From positions 57,781-121,780 of the forward strand of contig NZ_LRQV01000004.1 of assembly GCF_001567585.1 (NCBI RefSeq): a stretch of 64,000 bases of DNA, given 5' to 3'. The notes beneath the pieces are model-generated. The model was not told the DNA's origin and did no database searches. It was given only the letters and a program-made list of their open reading frames with translations. The position numbers and the translations under genes were made by a program. Source of the DNA: Micromonospora rosaria. GTDB lineage: Bacteria > Actinomycetota > Actinomycetes > Mycobacteriales > Micromonosporaceae. This document shows positions 1 to 11,574 of this stretch, piece by piece. The number at the start of each line of letters is the position of its first letter. Positions within the stretch are counted from its first letter, which is position 1.

Positions 1-1824
<1,824 letters not shown>

Positions 1825-1840
1825 TCGGCTGACGCGTGAC

Positions 1841-1868
1841 GAGGCCCCCGGCATCCGCCGGGGGCCTC
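1841..1868 (+). terminator. Hairpin terminator of rpoBC
   Basis: Perfect 12-bp stem GAGGCCCCCGGC / GCCGGGGGCCTC with a 4-nt loop, 16 nt after the rpoC stop. There is no U-tract, which is usual for high-GC actinobacterial terminators. Confidence 0.8.
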
Positions 1869-1948
1869 GCCGTTTCCCGGCCGGCTTCCCGTGGCCCGGC
1901 CGGGCCACCCGGACGTGGCGGGGGAGCGGGCGGGGCATGATGGGGAGC

Positions 1949-2317
1949 ATGACGACCGCACCCGGGCAGGTGTCCGTCGGGCACCAGCCGCCGCGTCACC
2001 CGCTCGACCCCGAGCCCGTCCGCTCGACCAAGGCGCGGGCGGTCTTCGCGCTGGGGCTGATCGGGCTCCTCACCGGCCCGTTCGTCGGGGGTGTGGTCCC
2101 GGCGACGGTGGCGCTGGCCCTGGCCCGCCAGGCCCGGCGGGAGGCGTACGCCTCCGGGGGGTTCCTGACCGGCGCGGCCTGGCTGCGCCGGGGCGAGCGG
2201 TTGGCCTGGGCGGGGCTGGTGCTGGTCGCGGTGAGCGTGGTGGCGGCGGTGATCTTCGGGGTGGTGCACCTGGCCGAGGCGCCGACCGGGCACGACTTCG
2301 CGCCGAACATGGACTGA
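1949..2317 (+). CDS. Small membrane protein, DUF4190-like
   Basis: 122-residue protein with two predicted membrane segments (around residues 32-55 and 88-110) joined by a basic loop (LARQARREAY). Composition and loop resemble DUF4190 proteins of actinobacteria; the function is unknown. I chose ATG 1949: the hexamer CATGAT at 1936-1941 lies 7 nt upstream and could be the -10 box of a leaderless mRNA. ATG 1937 or 1940, behind a GGGGAG, are alternatives that would add 3-4 residues. It lies between rpoC and a second membrane protein of similar type, so the pair may be an old duplication. Confidence 0.65.
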   Translation: MTTAPGQVSVGHQPPRHPLDPEPVRSTKARAVFALGLIGLLTGPFVGGVVPATVALALARQARREAYASGGFLTGAAWLRRGERLAWAGLVLVAVSVVAAVIFGVVHLAEAPTGHDFAPNMD

Positions 2318-2426
2318 CCACCCGGGTGACGGGCCGTCCGCCGGGGCGGGGCGGCGGCGCTCACGGCGGTAGCCTGACCGGTGACCGTCGCTCGGCGGCG
2401 GTCGTACTTTCCGACAGGAGGACCGC

Positions 2427-3125
2427 GTGACGGAACCGGCGTGGCCGTCCGGAGCCGAGCCGTGGCGGCAGCCCGCCGGCCCGACCGACGGGCCTTCGGC
2501 CGAGGTGAGCGAGTGGGCCCGCCCGGCACCCACCCCGGCGCAGCCACCTGCGGTCGGCTCCGGGCCGTCGTCCGCCGCTCCGGCGGCCGGGCCGGTCGGA
2601 CAGCCCGGTCCGGTGCCGTACCCGTCGTCCCCGCCGCCCGTGGACCGGTGGCCCACGCCGCCGCAGGCGGGCTGGTCGGCGGGGCACGGCTGGGCGGGGT
2701 CGCCACCGCCCCCACCGGCGGACGCGGTCACCCGGCCGAAGCGGGTCGATCCGGTGCCGGGTACGCCGTTCGGTGTGGTGCACCTGGCCGTGCCGCCGGT
2801 CACCTCCGGGCTGGCGGTGGGATCGCTGGTGGCCGGGATCGCCGCGATCCTGGTGGCGTTGCTGGTCGGCTGTCTCGGCGCCGCCGCGAACTCGGTGGGG
2901 GGCGCCTGGGCGGCCGGGGCGTTCGCGCTGCTGGGTGTCCTGGTGGGGGCCGGTGCGGTGGTGGCCGGGCTGCTCGGCCTGCGCCAGATCCGCCGGCCGC
3001 CGGCCCCACCCGCGGTGCACTTCGCCGGGCGCGGGCTCGCGCTGGCCGGGATCAGTTGCGGTGCGGCCGGCGTGGTGCTCAACCTGCTCGGCCTGGCGGT
3101 GGGGCTGCTCGTGACGTACGCCTGA
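2427..3125 (+). CDS. Proline-rich DUF4190-type membrane protein
   Basis: 232 residues. The first about 125 are a low-complexity Pro/Ala/Gly tail expected in the cytoplasm. Three hydrophobic segments follow (about 130-155, 165-190 and 208-230), with a basic LRQIRRPP loop between the second and third, as in DUF4190 proteins. GTG 2427 is preceded by AGGAGG at 2416-2421 with good spacing, so the start is firm. No enzymatic motif is visible and the role is unknown. It is separated from rpsL by a 547-bp leader and is probably not cotranscribed with the str operon. Confidence 0.75.
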   Translation: MTEPAWPSGAEPWRQPAGPTDGPSAEVSEWARPAPTPAQPPAVGSGPSSAAPAAGPVGQPGPVPYPSSPPPVDRWPTPPQAGWSAGHGWAGSPPPPPADAVTRPKRVDPVPGTPFGVVHLAVPPVTSGLAVGSLVAGIAAILVALLVGCLGAAANSVGGAWAAGAFALLGVLVGAGAVVAGLLGLRQIRRPPAPPAVHFAGRGLALAGISCGAAGVVLNLLGLAVGLLVTYA

Positions 3126-3341
3126 CCGGCCGGTCCCGGCGGCCCCGGGCCGGCCGCCGGGGGCGCTGGCCAGGCCGGCGTTCCTCGCGGGGGCGCTGAG
3201 CCGGCAGCGGTGCGAGCGGCTACACTTGACGGTGTAGGTGCCCATCGCGGGTGGGCGGGGACGACGATCGACCGGCGACCGAGATCGACCGGCGGCCGTA
3301 CCACCGATAGCCGGGTGGGCGGTGCCGGGGCCGGTTCCGTT

Positions 3342-3370
3342 TTGACCTGTGCGCCTGTGGTAGGTACTCT
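3342..3370 (+). promoter_or_regulatory. Probable principal promoter of rpsL-rpsG-fusA
   Basis: TTGACC (3342-3347), a 17-nt spacer and TACTCT (3365-3370) match the housekeeping sigma consensus of actinobacteria well. The predicted start is near 3377. It is the best promoter-like match in this leader. Confidence 0.7.
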
Positions 3371-3379
3371 TTCCCCTCG

Positions 3380-3399
3380 TGCCCGGGCATGCCCGGGCA
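3380..3399 (+). repeat. Perfect 20-bp palindrome at the rpsL transcription start
   Basis: TGCCCGGGCATGCCCGGGCA reads the same on both strands and consists of two copies of the palindrome TGCCCGGGCA. It begins about 10 nt after the -10 box, so it would lie at roughly +4 to +23 of the transcript. It could be an operator or a 5'-end RNA hairpin. Confidence 0.6.
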
Positions 3400-3539
3400 A
3401 CTCGTGTGTGCGCTGGACCCGGTTCCGACCGGCGAATCGCGCGGCGACACGACAAGGGCACATACCCGGCCGGCGGGTGATCCGCGTGGCCGACCCATCC
3501 GGTGCGCGTGCGAGCGTCGGCACCGGGACCGTGAGCCGG

Positions 3540-3559
3540 GCGACACGCCCGACCGCGGG
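3540..3559 (+). repeat. 20-nt leader element shared with the rpsJ leader
   Basis: GCGACACGCCCGACCGCGGG occurs here, 133 nt before the rpsL start, and again at 8359-8378, 98 nt before the rpsJ start. An identical 20-mer in the leaders of two ribosomal operons suggests a common regulatory or processing signal. Confidence 0.55.
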
Positions 3560-3672
3560 TGCCGGGGCCGCCGAGAGGTGGCCCTGGTCGGAAGGTAGGA
3601 GAGCTGTCCAGCAGGGCGGCTAACGAGCAGACGGCGCGGCCGCGACGCGGCCGAAGGGAGCGGAGAAACCCG

Positions 3673-4047
3673 GTGCCCACCATTCAGCAACTGGTCCGTA
3701 AGGGCCGCCAGGCCAAGACGACCAAGACCAAGACGCCCGCGCTGAAGGGCAGCCCGCAGCGGCGCGGCGTGTGCACCCGTGTGTACACCACGACCCCGAA
3801 GAAGCCGAACTCGGCGCTCCGCAAGGTCGCTCGTGTCAAGCTCAGCAGCCAGATCGAGGTGACCGCCTACATCCCGGGCGTGGGTCACAACCTGCAGGAG
3901 CACTCGATCGTGCTCGTTCGCGGCGGCCGGGTGAAGGACCTGCCCGGTGTGCGGTACAAGATCGTCCGCGGTTCGCTGGACACCCAGGGTGTCCGTAACC
4001 GCAAGCAGGCGCGCAGCCGCTACGGCGCGAAGAAGGAGAAGAGCTGA
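3673..4047 (+). CDS. rpsL: 30S ribosomal protein S12
   Basis: 124-residue S12, which sits at the decoding centre of the 30S subunit. The start is GTG 3673, giving [13 protein letters not shown], the usual family beginning; a purine-rich GGGAG lies upstream. The streptomycin-contact residues are wild type: Lys43 in [10 protein letters not shown] and Lys88 in GGRVKDLPG, so the sequence predicts no S12-based streptomycin resistance. It is the first gene of the str operon and ends one base before rpsG. Confidence 0.98.
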   Translation: MPTIQQLVRKGRQAKTTKTKTPALKGSPQRRGVCTRVYTTTPKKPNSALRKVARVKLSSQIEVTAYIPGVGHNLQEHSIVLVRGGRVKDLPGVRYKIVRGSLDTQGVRNRKQARSRYGAKKEKS

Positions 4048-4048
4048 C

Positions 4049-4519
4049 ATGCCGCGTAAGGGACCCGCTCCGCGGAAGCCGCTGGTCGCTGACCCGGTGT
4101 ACAACTCGCCGCTGGTCACCCAGCTGGTGAACAAGATCCTGCTGCGCGGCAAGCGCCAGCTCGCCGAGCGCATCGTGTACGCGGCCCTGGAGGGCTGCCG
4201 CGAGAAGTCCGGCACCGACCCGGTCGTCACGCTGAAGCGTGCGATGGACAACGTCAAGCCGACCCTCGAGGTGCGCAGCCGCCGGGTCGGTGGCGCCACC
4301 TACCAGGTGCCGGTCGAGGTCCGTCCGGCCCGGGCGACCACCCTCGGGCTGCGCTGGCTGGTCAGCTACAGCCGGGCCCGCCGGGAGAAGACGATGGTCG
4401 AGCGGCTGATGAACGAGCTGCTGGACGCCAGCAACGGTCTGGGTGCCGCCGTCAAGCGGCGCGAGGACACCCACAAGATGGCCGAGTCCAACAAGGCCTT
4501 CGCGCACTACCGCTGGTAA
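4049..4519 (+). CDS. rpsG: 30S ribosomal protein S7
   Basis: 156-residue S7, the usual bacterial length. It binds the 3' major domain of 16S rRNA and nucleates assembly of the 30S head. ATG 4049 lies one base after the rpsL stop, behind AAGGAGAAGAG in the end of rpsL. It begins [10 protein letters not shown] and ends AHYRW. A strong hairpin follows before fusA, which could tune the rpsLG to fusA ratio. Confidence 0.98.
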   Translation: MPRKGPAPRKPLVADPVYNSPLVTQLVNKILLRGKRQLAERIVYAALEGCREKSGTDPVVTLKRAMDNVKPTLEVRSRRVGGATYQVPVEVRPARATTLGLRWLVSYSRARREKTMVERLMNELLDASNGLGAAVKRREDTHKMAESNKAFAHYRW

Positions 4520-4525
4520 CACCTG

Positions 4526-4553
4526 GGTTCCGGCGCCGTCAGGCGCCGGAACC
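4526..4553 (+). terminator. Perfect hairpin between rpsG and fusA (attenuator or partial terminator)
   Basis: 12-bp perfect stem GGTTCCGGCGCC / GGCGCCGGAACC with loop GTCA, 6 nt after the rpsG stop and 40 nt before fusA. There is no U-tract. As it lies inside an operon, partial termination or mRNA 3'-end protection is more likely than full termination. Confidence 0.6.
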
Positions 4554-4592
4554 GCAGCCAGTTTGTCGGGACGACGATAAGTAGGGAATGAA

Positions 4593-6689
4593 GTGGCCGC
4601 CGCAGACGCGCTCGCCAACGTACGCAACATCGGCATCATGGCGCACATCGATGCCGGTAAGACCACGACCACCGAGCGGATCCTCTTCTACACCGGCATC
4701 ACGTACAAGATCGGTGAGGTCCACGAGGGCGCCGCCGTCATGGACTGGATGGAGCAGGAGCAGGAGCGGGGGATCACCATCACCTCCGCCGCCACCAAGT
4801 GTGAGTGGAAGGGCCACACGATCCAGATCATCGACACGCCCGGCCACGTCGACTTCACGGTCGAGGTCGAGCGGTCGCTGCGGGTGCTGGACGGGGCGGT
4901 CGCCGTCTACGACGGTGTCGCCGGTGTGGAGCCCCAGACGGAGAACGTCTGGCGGCAGGCCGACAAGTACGACGTCCCCCGGATGTGCTTCGTCAACAAG
5001 CTCGACCGGACCGGCGCCGACTTCTTCCGCTGCGTGCAGATGATGATCGACCGGCTCAACGCCACCCCGCTGGTGCTCCAGATCCCGATCGGGCTCGAGG
5101 GCGACCACATCGGCGTCGTCGACCTGGTCAACATGCGCGCCCTCACCTGGCGTGGCGAGACCCAGAAGGGTGAGGACTACGCGATCGAGGAGATCCCGGC
5201 CGACCTGGCCGACTCCGCGGCCGAGTGGCGCGAGAAGCTGATGGAGACCCTGGCCGACGTCGACGACGCGGTCATGGAGAAGTACCTGGAGGGCGAGGAG
5301 ATCTCCACCGAGGAGATCAAGGCCGCCATCCGGCGGGCCACCATCGCCAGCAAGGCCAACCCGGTGCTCTGCGGCTCGGCGTTCAAGAACAAGGGCGTGC
5401 AGCCCATGCTCGACGCCGTCATCGACTACCTGCCGTCGCCGCTGGACATCCCGGCGATCGAGGGTACCGCCACCGACGGCGAGACCCCGATGCAGCGCAA
5501 GCCGTCGACCTCCGAGCCCTTCTCCGGCCTGGCCTTCAAGATCCAGACCGACAAGCACCTCGGCAAGCTCACCTACGTCCGGGTCTACTCCGGCGTGGTC
5601 GAGTCCGGGTCCCAGGTGGTCAACTCCACCAAGGACCGCAAGGAGCGGATCGGCAAGATCTACCAGATGCACGCCAACAAGCGGGAGGAGCGCAGCTCCG
5701 CCAAGGCTGGCGACATCATCGCGGTGCAGGGTCTGAAGCAGACCACCACCGGTGACACCCTCTGCGACCCGGCGAACCCGGTCATCCTGGAGTCGATGAC
5801 CTTCCCCGAGCCGGTCATCGAGGTGGCCATCGAGCCGAAGACCAAGGCCGACCAGGAGAAGCTCAGCACCGCCATCCAGCGGCTGGCCGAGGAGGACCCG
5901 ACCTTCCGCGTCAAGCTGGACGACCAGACCGGTCAGACGGTCATCTCCGGCATGGGCGAGCTGCACCTGGACATCCTGGTCGACCGGATGCGCCGCGAGT
6001 TCAACGTCGAGGCGAACATCGGTAAGCCGCAGGTGGCGTACCGCGAGACCATCCGCCGCAAGGTGGAGAAGGTCGAGTACACCCACAAGAAGCAGACCGG
6101 TGGTTCCGGCCAGTACGCCCGGGTCATCATCAGCCTGGAGCCGCTGCCGCTGGGCAACGACGCCCCGACCTACGAGTTCGCGAACGCCGTCACCGGTGGC
6201 CGCATCCCCCGGGAGTTCATCCCCTCGGTGGACGCGGGCGCCCAGGACGCCATGCAGTACGGCATCCTGGCCGGCTTCCCGCTGGTCGGCGTCAAGCTGA
6301 CGCTGGTCGACGGTCAGTACCACGAGGTCGACTCGTCCGAGATGGCGTTCAAGATCGCCGGCTCGATGGCGATGAAGGAGGCGGCCCGCAAGGCCGACCC
6401 CGCGCTGCTCGAGCCGATGATGGCTGTTGAGGTCACCACTCCCGAGGAGAACATGGGTGACGTCATCGGCGACCTCAACTCCCGCCGTGGCATCATCCAG
6501 GCGATGGAGGAGCGCAGCGGCGCCCGCGTCGTCCGGGCCCTGGTGCCGTTGTCGGAGATGTTCGGCTACGTCGGCGACCTGCGGTCGAAGACCCAGGGCC
6601 GGGCTAGCTACAGCATGCAGTTCGACTCCTACGCCGAGGTCCCGCAGGGCGTCGCGAAGGAGATCATCGCCAAGGCCACGGGTGAGTGA
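4593..6689 (+). CDS. fusA: Elongation factor G
   Basis: 698-residue translocase GTPase. G1 is [10 protein letters not shown], the switch region includes [10 protein letters not shown]3 is DTPGHVDF and G4 is NKLD. Domains II to V follow, ending ATGE. Start GTG 4593 has GTAGGGA upstream and gives the normal N-terminus ([13 protein letters not shown]). It lies third in the str operon. The length and all five G motifs are ordinary; no fusidic-acid-type change was looked for in detail. Confidence 0.98.
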   Translation: MAAADALANVRNIGIMAHIDAGKTTTTERILFYTGITYKIGEVHEGAAVMDWMEQEQERGITITSAATKCEWKGHTIQIIDTPGHVDFTVEVERSLRVLDGAVAVYDGVAGVEPQTENVWRQADKYDVPRMCFVNKLDRTGADFFRCVQMMIDRLNATPLVLQIPIGLEGDHIGVVDLVNMRALTWRGETQKGEDYAIEEIPADLADSAAEWREKLMETLADVDDAVMEKYLEGEEISTEEIKAAIRRATIASKANPVLCGSAFKNKGVQPMLDAVIDYLPSPLDIPAIEGTATDGETPMQRKPSTSEPFSGLAFKIQTDKHLGKLTYVRVYSGVVESGSQVVNSTKDRKERIGKIYQMHANKREERSSAKAGDIIAVQGLKQTTTGDTLCDPANPVILESMTFPEPVIEVAIEPKTKADQEKLSTAIQRLAEEDPTFRVKLDDQTGQTVISGMGELHLDILVDRMRREFNVEANIGKPQVAYRETIRRKVEKVEYTHKKQTGGSGQYARVIISLEPLPLGNDAPTYEFANAVTGGRIPREFIPSVDAGAQDAMQYGILAGFPLVGVKLTLVDGQYHEVDSSEMAFKIAGSMAMKEAARKADPALLEPMMAVEVTTPEENMGDVIGDLNSRRGIIQAMEERSGARVVRALVPLSEMFGYVGDLRSKTQGRASYSMQFDSYAEVPQGVAKEIIAKATGE

Positions 6690-6760
6690 CGCTCACCGGG
6701 GCATGAACTGATGAGCCGTCGGTGGTCGTGGGCCCAGACCTGCGTCCGCGACCACCGCGG

Positions 6761-6790
6761 TCGAATTGCGTGAGACCGGGCCTGTAGGCT
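6761..6790 (+). promoter_or_regulatory. Possible tuf promoter
   Basis: The fusA-tuf gap is 223 bp, long for a cotranscribed pair. TCGAAT (6761-6766), an 18-nt spacer and TAGGCT (6785-6790) form a plausible promoter, consistent with extra transcription of tuf. The -35 match is weak. Confidence 0.4.
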
Positions 6791-6912
6791 TCATCGCCGC
6801 AGAACCCACCAAGGCTCTCCGGCCGTCATGGTCGGAAAGGCTGTCGACAGAGTCCTGAGCGCCAAACGGCGTGCCGGGCGTACGAACCAAGAAAGTCCAC
6901 AGGAGGACACCA

Positions 6913-8106
6913 GTGGCGAAGGCGAAGTTCGAGCGGACTAAGCCGCACGTCAACATCGGCACCATTGGTCACATCGACCACGGTAAGACGACGCTGACGG
7001 CGGCCATCACCAAGGTCCTGCACGACCAGTACCCGGACCTCAACCCGTACACGCCGTTCGACGAGATCGACAAGGCGCCGGAGGAGAAGGCCCGCGGTAT
7101 CACGATCTCGATCGCGCACGTCGAGTACCAGACCGAGGCGCGGCACTACGCGCACGTCGACTGCCCCGGGCACGCCGACTACATCAAGAACATGATCACC
7201 GGTGCCGCGCAGATGGACGGCGCGATCCTGGTGGTGGCGGCGACCGACGGCCCGATGCCGCAGACCCGCGAGCACGTGCTGCTGGCCCGTCAGGTCGGTG
7301 TGCCGTACATCGTCGTGGCGCTCAACAAGAGCGACATGGTCGACGACGAGGAGCTCCTGGAGCTCGTCGAGCTCGAGGTCCGTGAGCTGCTCTCGGCCCA
7401 GGAGTACCCGGGTGACGACCTGCCGGTCGTCAAGGTCTCCGCGCTGAAGGCGCTCGAGGGCGACCCGGTCTGGACCGAGAAGCTGCTCGAGCTGATGAGC
7501 GCGGTCGACACCGCGATCCCGCAGCCGGAGCGCGAGACCGAGAAGCCGTTCCTCATGCCCGTCGAGGACGTCTTCACCATCACCGGTCGGGGCACCGTGG
7601 TCACCGGTCGCGTCGAGCGTGGCGTGCTGCTCCCGAACGAGGACGTCGAGGTCGTCGGCATCCGCGAGAAGGGCTTCAAGACCAAGGTCACCGCGATCGA
7701 GATGTTCCGGAAGACCCTGGACGACGCCCGCGCGGGTGAGAACGTCGGTCTGCTGCTCCGGGGCACCAAGCGCGAGGACGTCGAGCGCGGCATGGTGGTC
7801 ATCAAGCCGGGCACCACGACCCCGCACACCGAGTTCGAGGCGACCGTCTACATCCTCTCCAAGGAGGAGGGTGGCCGGCACACCCCGTTCTTCCAGAACT
7901 ACCGGCCGCAGTTCTACTTCCGGACCACGGACGTCACCGGTGTCGTCACCCTCCCCGAGGGCACCGAGATGGTCATGCCGGGTGACAACACCTCGATGTC
8001 GGTGAAGCTGATCCAGCCCATCGCCATGGAGGACAACCTCAAGTTCGCGATCCGCGAGGGTGGCCGCACCGTCGGCGCCGGGTTCGTCACCAAGATCATC
8101 AAGTGA
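6913..8106 (+). CDS. tuf: Elongation factor Tu
   Basis: 397-residue EF-Tu, which delivers aminoacyl-tRNA to the ribosome. Start GTG 6913 follows AGGAGG (6901-6906) and gives [14 protein letters not shown], the family N-terminus. G1 is GHIDHGKTT, switch I/II regions are RGITIS and DCPGHADY, and G4 is NKSD; the C-terminus is FVTKIIK. Only one tuf gene lies in the window. The frame is open further upstream, but that part has no family similarity. Confidence 0.98.
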   Translation: MAKAKFERTKPHVNIGTIGHIDHGKTTLTAAITKVLHDQYPDLNPYTPFDEIDKAPEEKARGITISIAHVEYQTEARHYAHVDCPGHADYIKNMITGAAQMDGAILVVAATDGPMPQTREHVLLARQVGVPYIVVALNKSDMVDDEELLELVELEVRELLSAQEYPGDDLPVVKVSALKALEGDPVWTEKLLELMSAVDTAIPQPERETEKPFLMPVEDVFTITGRGTVVTGRVERGVLLPNEDVEVVGIREKGFKTKVTAIEMFRKTLDDARAGENVGLLLRGTKREDVERGMVVIKPGTTTPHTEFEATVYILSKEEGGRHTPFFQNYRPQFYFRTTDVTGVVTLPEGTEMVMPGDNTSMSVKLIQPIAMEDNLKFAIREGGRTVGAGFVTKIIK

Positions 8107-8232
8107 GCTAGGTAACCCCGATTAGCGTTGCCGCCAGCAGTGCGGCATACTAGTCAGGTTGCGTAACGACGGTTCACCGTCCGAGTTCGTCATTTTGTGG
8201 CGAATCGCCGGGCGGAGGGACAGTCGGGCGTA

Positions 8233-8261
8233 GGGTGGTGGCGACCATGTCGCCACCACCC
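8233..8261 (+). terminator. Strong hairpin between tuf and rpsJ
   Basis: 13-bp perfect stem GGGTGGTGGCGAC / GTCGCCACCACCC with loop CAT. It lies 126 nt after the tuf stop and about 195 nt before rpsJ. It could terminate tuf transcription or, if the S10 promoter lies upstream near 8146, act as a leader attenuator. Confidence 0.55.
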
Positions 8262-8358
8262 TCGCACGGCGTTCAGGTCGCGGTAGTGCGATCGGCGCCT
8301 TGACCCACGCGCGGTCATGATCGCTCCGGAGTCCCGGGGCGGAGCCTGGCCACTGGGC

Positions 8359-8378
8359 GCGACACGCCCGACCGCGGG
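8359..8378 (+). repeat. Second copy of the 20-nt ribosomal leader element
   Basis: Identical to 3540-3559 (GCGACACGCCCGACCGCGGG) and located 98 nt before the rpsJ start. The bases just upstream are also similar (GGGC before the shared block in both). Confidence 0.55.
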
Positions 8379-8456
8379 GGTCGGCGAAGAGGGTCCGTGC
8401 CAGCCGGTACGGGCACCCGCAACACAGCGGCATCGAGAGAAGGAACAGAAGCCACC

Positions 8457-8765
8457 ATGGCGGGACAGAAGATCCGCATCCGGCTCAAGGCCTATGACCA
8501 CGAGGTCGTCGACTCCTCGGCTCGGAAGATCGTCGAGACGGTGACGCGTACCGGGGCGCAGGTCGCGGGCCCGGTGCCGCTGCCCACGGAGATCAACCGT
8601 TTCTGCGTCATCCGCTCGCCGCACAAGTACAAGGACTCGCGCGAGCACTTCGAGATGCGTACGCACAAGCGGCTGATCGACATCATCGACCCGACCCCGA
8701 AGACGGTCGACTCGCTCATGCGCCTCGACCTGCCGGCTGGCGTCGACATCGAGATCAAGCTGTAG
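8457..8765 (+). CDS. rpsJ: 30S ribosomal protein S10
   Basis: 102-residue S10, a 30S head protein that in other bacteria also serves as the NusE antitermination factor. ATG 8457 gives [16 protein letters not shown], the conserved start, behind AGAAGGAACAG. The open frame extends upstream to 8397 but that part is not family-like. First gene of the S10 operon; rplC follows after 11 bp. Confidence 0.98.
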
Positions 8766-8776
8766 GGACCGGACAA

Positions 8777-9442
8777 ATGGACAGGCAAGTAAAGGGGATC
8801 CTGGGCGCGAAGCTCGGCATGACCCAGGTCTGGGACAACAACCGTGTTGTGCCGGTGACCGTGGTTCAGGCCGGCCCCTGCGTCATCAGCCAGGTTCGTA
8901 ACGCCGACAAGGACGGCTACTCCGCGGTCCAGCTGGCGTACGGCGCGATCGACCCGCGCAAGGTCAAGAAGCCGGTCGCCGGGCACTACGCCAAGGCGGA
9001 CGTGGCGCCGCGCCGGCACATCGTCGAGCTGCGCACCTCCGACGCCGCCGAGTACACGCTCGGCCAGGAGGTCACGGTCGAGGAGTTCCCGGCCGGGCTC
9101 TCGATCGACGTGACCGGCCGGACCAAGGGCAAGGGCTTCGCCGGCCCGATGAAGCGGCACGGCTTCCACGGCCTGCGCGCCAGCCACGGTGTCGAGCGCA
9201 AGCACCGTTCGCCGGGCTCCATCGGCGCCTGCGCCACCCCGGGTCGGGTCTTCAAGGGCACCCGGATGGCCGGCCGGATGGGTGGCGTGCGGTACACCGT
9301 GCAGAACCTGACCGTCCAGGCGGTCGACACCGAGAACAACCTCCTGCTCGTCCGTGGTGCCATTCCCGGCCCGAAGGGCGCGCTGGTCCTGGTCCGCACG
9401 GCGGCCAAGACCAAGGCGAAGAAGGGCGGTGCGGCCAAGTGA
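8777..9442 (+). CDS. rplC: 50S ribosomal protein L3
   Basis: 221-residue L3, which organises the 3' end of 23S rRNA near the peptidyl-transferase centre. It begins [20 protein letters not shown]. The conserved loop around [13 protein letters not shown] and [15 protein letters not shown] is intact. The C-terminus is Lys/Ala-rich ([10 protein letters not shown]). The stop overlaps the rplD start by four bases (GTGA), suggesting translational coupling. Confidence 0.98.
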   Translation: MDRQVKGILGAKLGMTQVWDNNRVVPVTVVQAGPCVISQVRNADKDGYSAVQLAYGAIDPRKVKKPVAGHYAKADVAPRRHIVELRTSDAAEYTLGQEVTVEEFPAGLSIDVTGRTKGKGFAGPMKRHGFHGLRASHGVERKHRSPGSIGACATPGRVFKGTRMAGRMGGVRYTVQNLTVQAVDTENNLLLVRGAIPGPKGALVLVRTAAKTKAKKGGAAK

Positions 9443-10089
9443 CCACCGTTGACGTCCTCACCGTCGAAGGCGGCAAGAGCAGCTCCGTCGAGCTGCCGGC
9501 CGACATCTTCGACGTCCAGGCGAACGTCGCGCTGATGCACCAGGTCGTGGTGGCCCAGCTCGCGGCGGCCCGTCAGGGCACGCACAAGACCAAGACCCGG
9601 GGCGAGGTCGCCGGCGGCGGCAAGAAGCCCTACAAGCAGAAGGGCACCGGTCGCGCCCGGCAGGGCTCGATCCGCGCGCCGCAGTTCGCCGGCGGTGGCG
9701 TGGTGCACGGTCCCGTGCCGCGCGACTACAGCCAGCGGACCCCGAAGAAGATGAAGGCCGCCGCCCTGCGGGGCGCCCTGTCGGACCGGGCCCGCGCCGG
9801 GCAGGTGCACGTCGTCGAGGCGTTCCTCTCCGGCGACAAGCCGTCGACCAAGGCGGCGCTGGCCACCCTGGCCAAGCTGACCACGGCCAAGCGCGTCCTG
9901 GTGGTGCTGACCAGCGCCGACGAGCTGAACTGGCTGTCCCTGCGCAACGTGCCGCAGGCGCACCTGATCGAGGCCGGCCAGCTCAACACGTACGACGTGC
10001 TGGTGGCCGACGACGTGGTCTTCACGAAGGACGCCCTGGACGAGTTCCTCGGTGTTCCCGCCGAGACCACCGAGGAGGGTGGCAAGTGA
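9439..10089 (+). CDS. rplD: 50S ribosomal protein L4
   Basis: 216-residue L4, which lines the exit tunnel with its extended loop. The loop region [26 protein letters not shown] is present near residues 50-75 (KTRG and [12 protein letters not shown] are the recognisable parts). GTG 9439 overlaps the rplC stop. In gammaproteobacteria L4 represses the S10 operon; whether that holds here is unknown. It overlaps rplW by four bases. Confidence 0.98.
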   Translation: MTTVDVLTVEGGKSSSVELPADIFDVQANVALMHQVVVAQLAAARQGTHKTKTRGEVAGGGKKPYKQKGTGRARQGSIRAPQFAGGGVVHGPVPRDYSQRTPKKMKAAALRGALSDRARAGQVHVVEAFLSGDKPSTKAALATLAKLTTAKRVLVVLTSADELNWLSLRNVPQAHLIEAGQLNTYDVLVADDVVFTKDALDEFLGVPAETTEEGGK

Positions 10090-10388
10090 GCACCATCGCC
10101 GATCCGCGCGACATCATCGTGGCGCCGGTCGTCTCGGAGAAGAGCTACAGCGAGCTGAACCGGAACTGGTACACCTTCCTGGTGCACCCGGACGCCAACA
10201 AGACCCAGATCAAGATCGCGATCCAGCAGATCTTCGACGTGCGCGTCCTGACGGTCAACACGCTCAACCGCGAGGGCAAGCGCAAGCGGACCCGGACGGG
10301 TTGGGGGCAGCGCAAGTCCACCAAGCGGGCGCTGGTGAAGCTGGCTGACGGTGACCGTATCGAGGCCTTCGGCGGCCCGGTCAGCTGA
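10086..10388 (+). CDS. rplW: 50S ribosomal protein L23
   Basis: 100-residue L23, at the tunnel exit and a docking site for trigger factor and SRP. It starts at GTG 10086 inside the rplD stop (GTGA) and begins [21 protein letters not shown]. The length is normal and the conserved basic stretch REGKRKRTR is present. rplB follows after 12 bp. Confidence 0.97.
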   Translation: MSTIADPRDIIVAPVVSEKSYSELNRNWYTFLVHPDANKTQIKIAIQQIFDVRVLTVNTLNREGKRKRTRTGWGQRKSTKRALVKLADGDRIEAFGGPVS

Positions 10389-10400
10389 GGGGTGTAGACA

Positions 10401-11240
10401 ATGGCTATCCGTAAGTACAAGCCGACGACGCCGGGCCGTCGTGGCTCCAGCGTCTCGGACTTCGCCGAGATCACCCGGTCCACGCCGGAGAAGTCGCTGC
10501 TGGTTCCGCTGCCGAAGAAGGGTGGACGCAACGTCCACGGGCGGATCACCGCGCGGCACCAGGGTGGTGGCCACAAGCGCCAGTACCGTCTGATCGACTT
10601 CAAGCGGGTCGACAAGGACGGCGTGCCGGCGAAGGTCGCCCACATCGAGTACGACCCGAACCGCACCGCGCGGATCGCGCTGCTGCACTACGCCGACGGC
10701 GAGAAGCGCTACATCCTCGCGCCGAAGGACCTGAAGCAGGGCGACACCGTCGAGTCGGGTCCGGGCGCGGACATCAAGCCGGGCAACAACCTGGCGCTGC
10801 GCAACATCCCGGTCGGTAGCACCGTGCACGCGGTGGAGCTGCGGCCCGGCGGTGGCGCGAAGCTGGCCCGCTCGGCCGGCGCCGGCATCCAGCTCCTCGG
10901 CCGGGAGGGCGCGTACGCGACCCTGCGGATGCCGTCGGGCGAGATCCGGCGGGTCGACGTGCGCTGCCGCGCCAGCATCGGCGAGATCGGCAACGCCGAC
11001 CAGTCGAACATCAACTGGGGCAAGGCCGGCCGGATGCGGTGGAAGGGCAAGCGCCCGACCGTCCGTGGTGTCGCCATGAACCCGGTCGACCACCCGCACG
11101 GTGGTGGTGAGGGCAAGACCTCCGGTGGTCGCCACCCGGTGAACCCGCAGGGTAAGCCCGAGGGCCGTACCCGTCGCAAGGGCCAGCCGAGCGACCGGCT
11201 GATCGTCCGCCGCCGCTACGCCACGCGTAAGCGCGGCTGA
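10401..11240 (+). CDS. rplB: 50S ribosomal protein L2
   Basis: 279-residue L2, needed for subunit association and peptidyl-transferase activity. The conserved C-terminal segment with [16 protein letters not shown] (including the universally conserved His) and the basic tail [10 protein letters not shown] are intact. ATG 10401 lies behind GAGGGGTG. Part of the S10 operon. Confidence 0.98.
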   Translation: MAIRKYKPTTPGRRGSSVSDFAEITRSTPEKSLLVPLPKKGGRNVHGRITARHQGGGHKRQYRLIDFKRVDKDGVPAKVAHIEYDPNRTARIALLHYADGEKRYILAPKDLKQGDTVESGPGADIKPGNNLALRNIPVGSTVHAVELRPGGGAKLARSAGAGIQLLGREGAYATLRMPSGEIRRVDVRCRASIGEIGNADQSNINWGKAGRMRWKGKRPTVRGVAMNPVDHPHGGGEGKTSGGRHPVNPQGKPEGRTRRKGQPSDRLIVRRRYATRKRG

Positions 11241-11252
11241 GGGAGATAGAAG

Positions 11253-11534
11253 ATGCCTCGCAGCCTGAAGAAGGGCCCGTTCATCGACGACCACCTGCTC
11301 AAGAAGGTGGAGACGCAGAACGAGAAGGGCTCGAAGAACGTCATCAAGACCTGGTCGCGGCGCTCGACGATCATCCCGGACATGCTCGGGCACACGATCG
11401 CGGTGCACGACGGTCGCAAGCACGTCCCGGTGTTCGTGACCGAGGCGATGGTCGGGCACAAGCTCGGCGAGTTCGCGCTGACCCGCACGTTCAAGGGTCA
11501 CGAGAAGGACGACCGGAAGAGCCGCCGGCGCTGA
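11253..11534 (+). CDS. rpsS: 30S ribosomal protein S19
   Basis: 93-residue S19, a 30S head protein near the A site that pairs with S13. It begins [20 protein letters not shown] and contains the conserved [23 protein letters not shown] 11253 has GAGGGAGATAGAAG upstream. rplV follows after 40 bp. Confidence 0.97.
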   Translation: MPRSLKKGPFIDDHLLKKVETQNEKGSKNVIKTWSRRSTIIPDMLGHTIAVHDGRKHVPVFVTEAMVGHKLGEFALTRTFKGHEKDDRKSRRR

Positions 11535-11574
11535 CGCCGCGGGCATACGGATAGAGGATCAAGGGGTTACAGCG

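Larger units (their letters stand above)
3126..3672 (+). promoter_or_regulatory. Long intergenic/leader region of the str operon
   Basis: 547 bp without a convincing gene. It holds an inverted repeat CTACAC-N6-GTGTAG (3220-3237), a direct repeat of a 16-nt GATCGACCGG-type unit (3266-3281 and 3283-3298), the rpsL promoter (3342-3370), a 20-bp palindrome (3380-3399) and a 20-nt element shared with the rpsJ leader (3540-3559). If transcription starts near 3377, the rpsL 5' UTR is about 296 nt, long enough to be regulatory. Confidence 0.6.
8107..8456 (+). promoter_or_regulatory. tuf-rpsJ intergenic region and S10 operon leader
   Basis: 350 bp without a gene. It contains an AT-richer patch with CATACT (8146-8151) that could be the -10 box of the S10 promoter, a very strong hairpin (8233-8261) and the 20-nt element shared with the rpsL leader (8359-8378). 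After that element, CCGACC and GGTCGG can form a small hairpin here, which has no counterpart in the rpsL leader. Confidence 0.5.

Noticed and set aside
4539..6323. Minus-strand open frame of 594 codons opposite fusA
   Set aside because: Antisense shadow of fusA; no family features.
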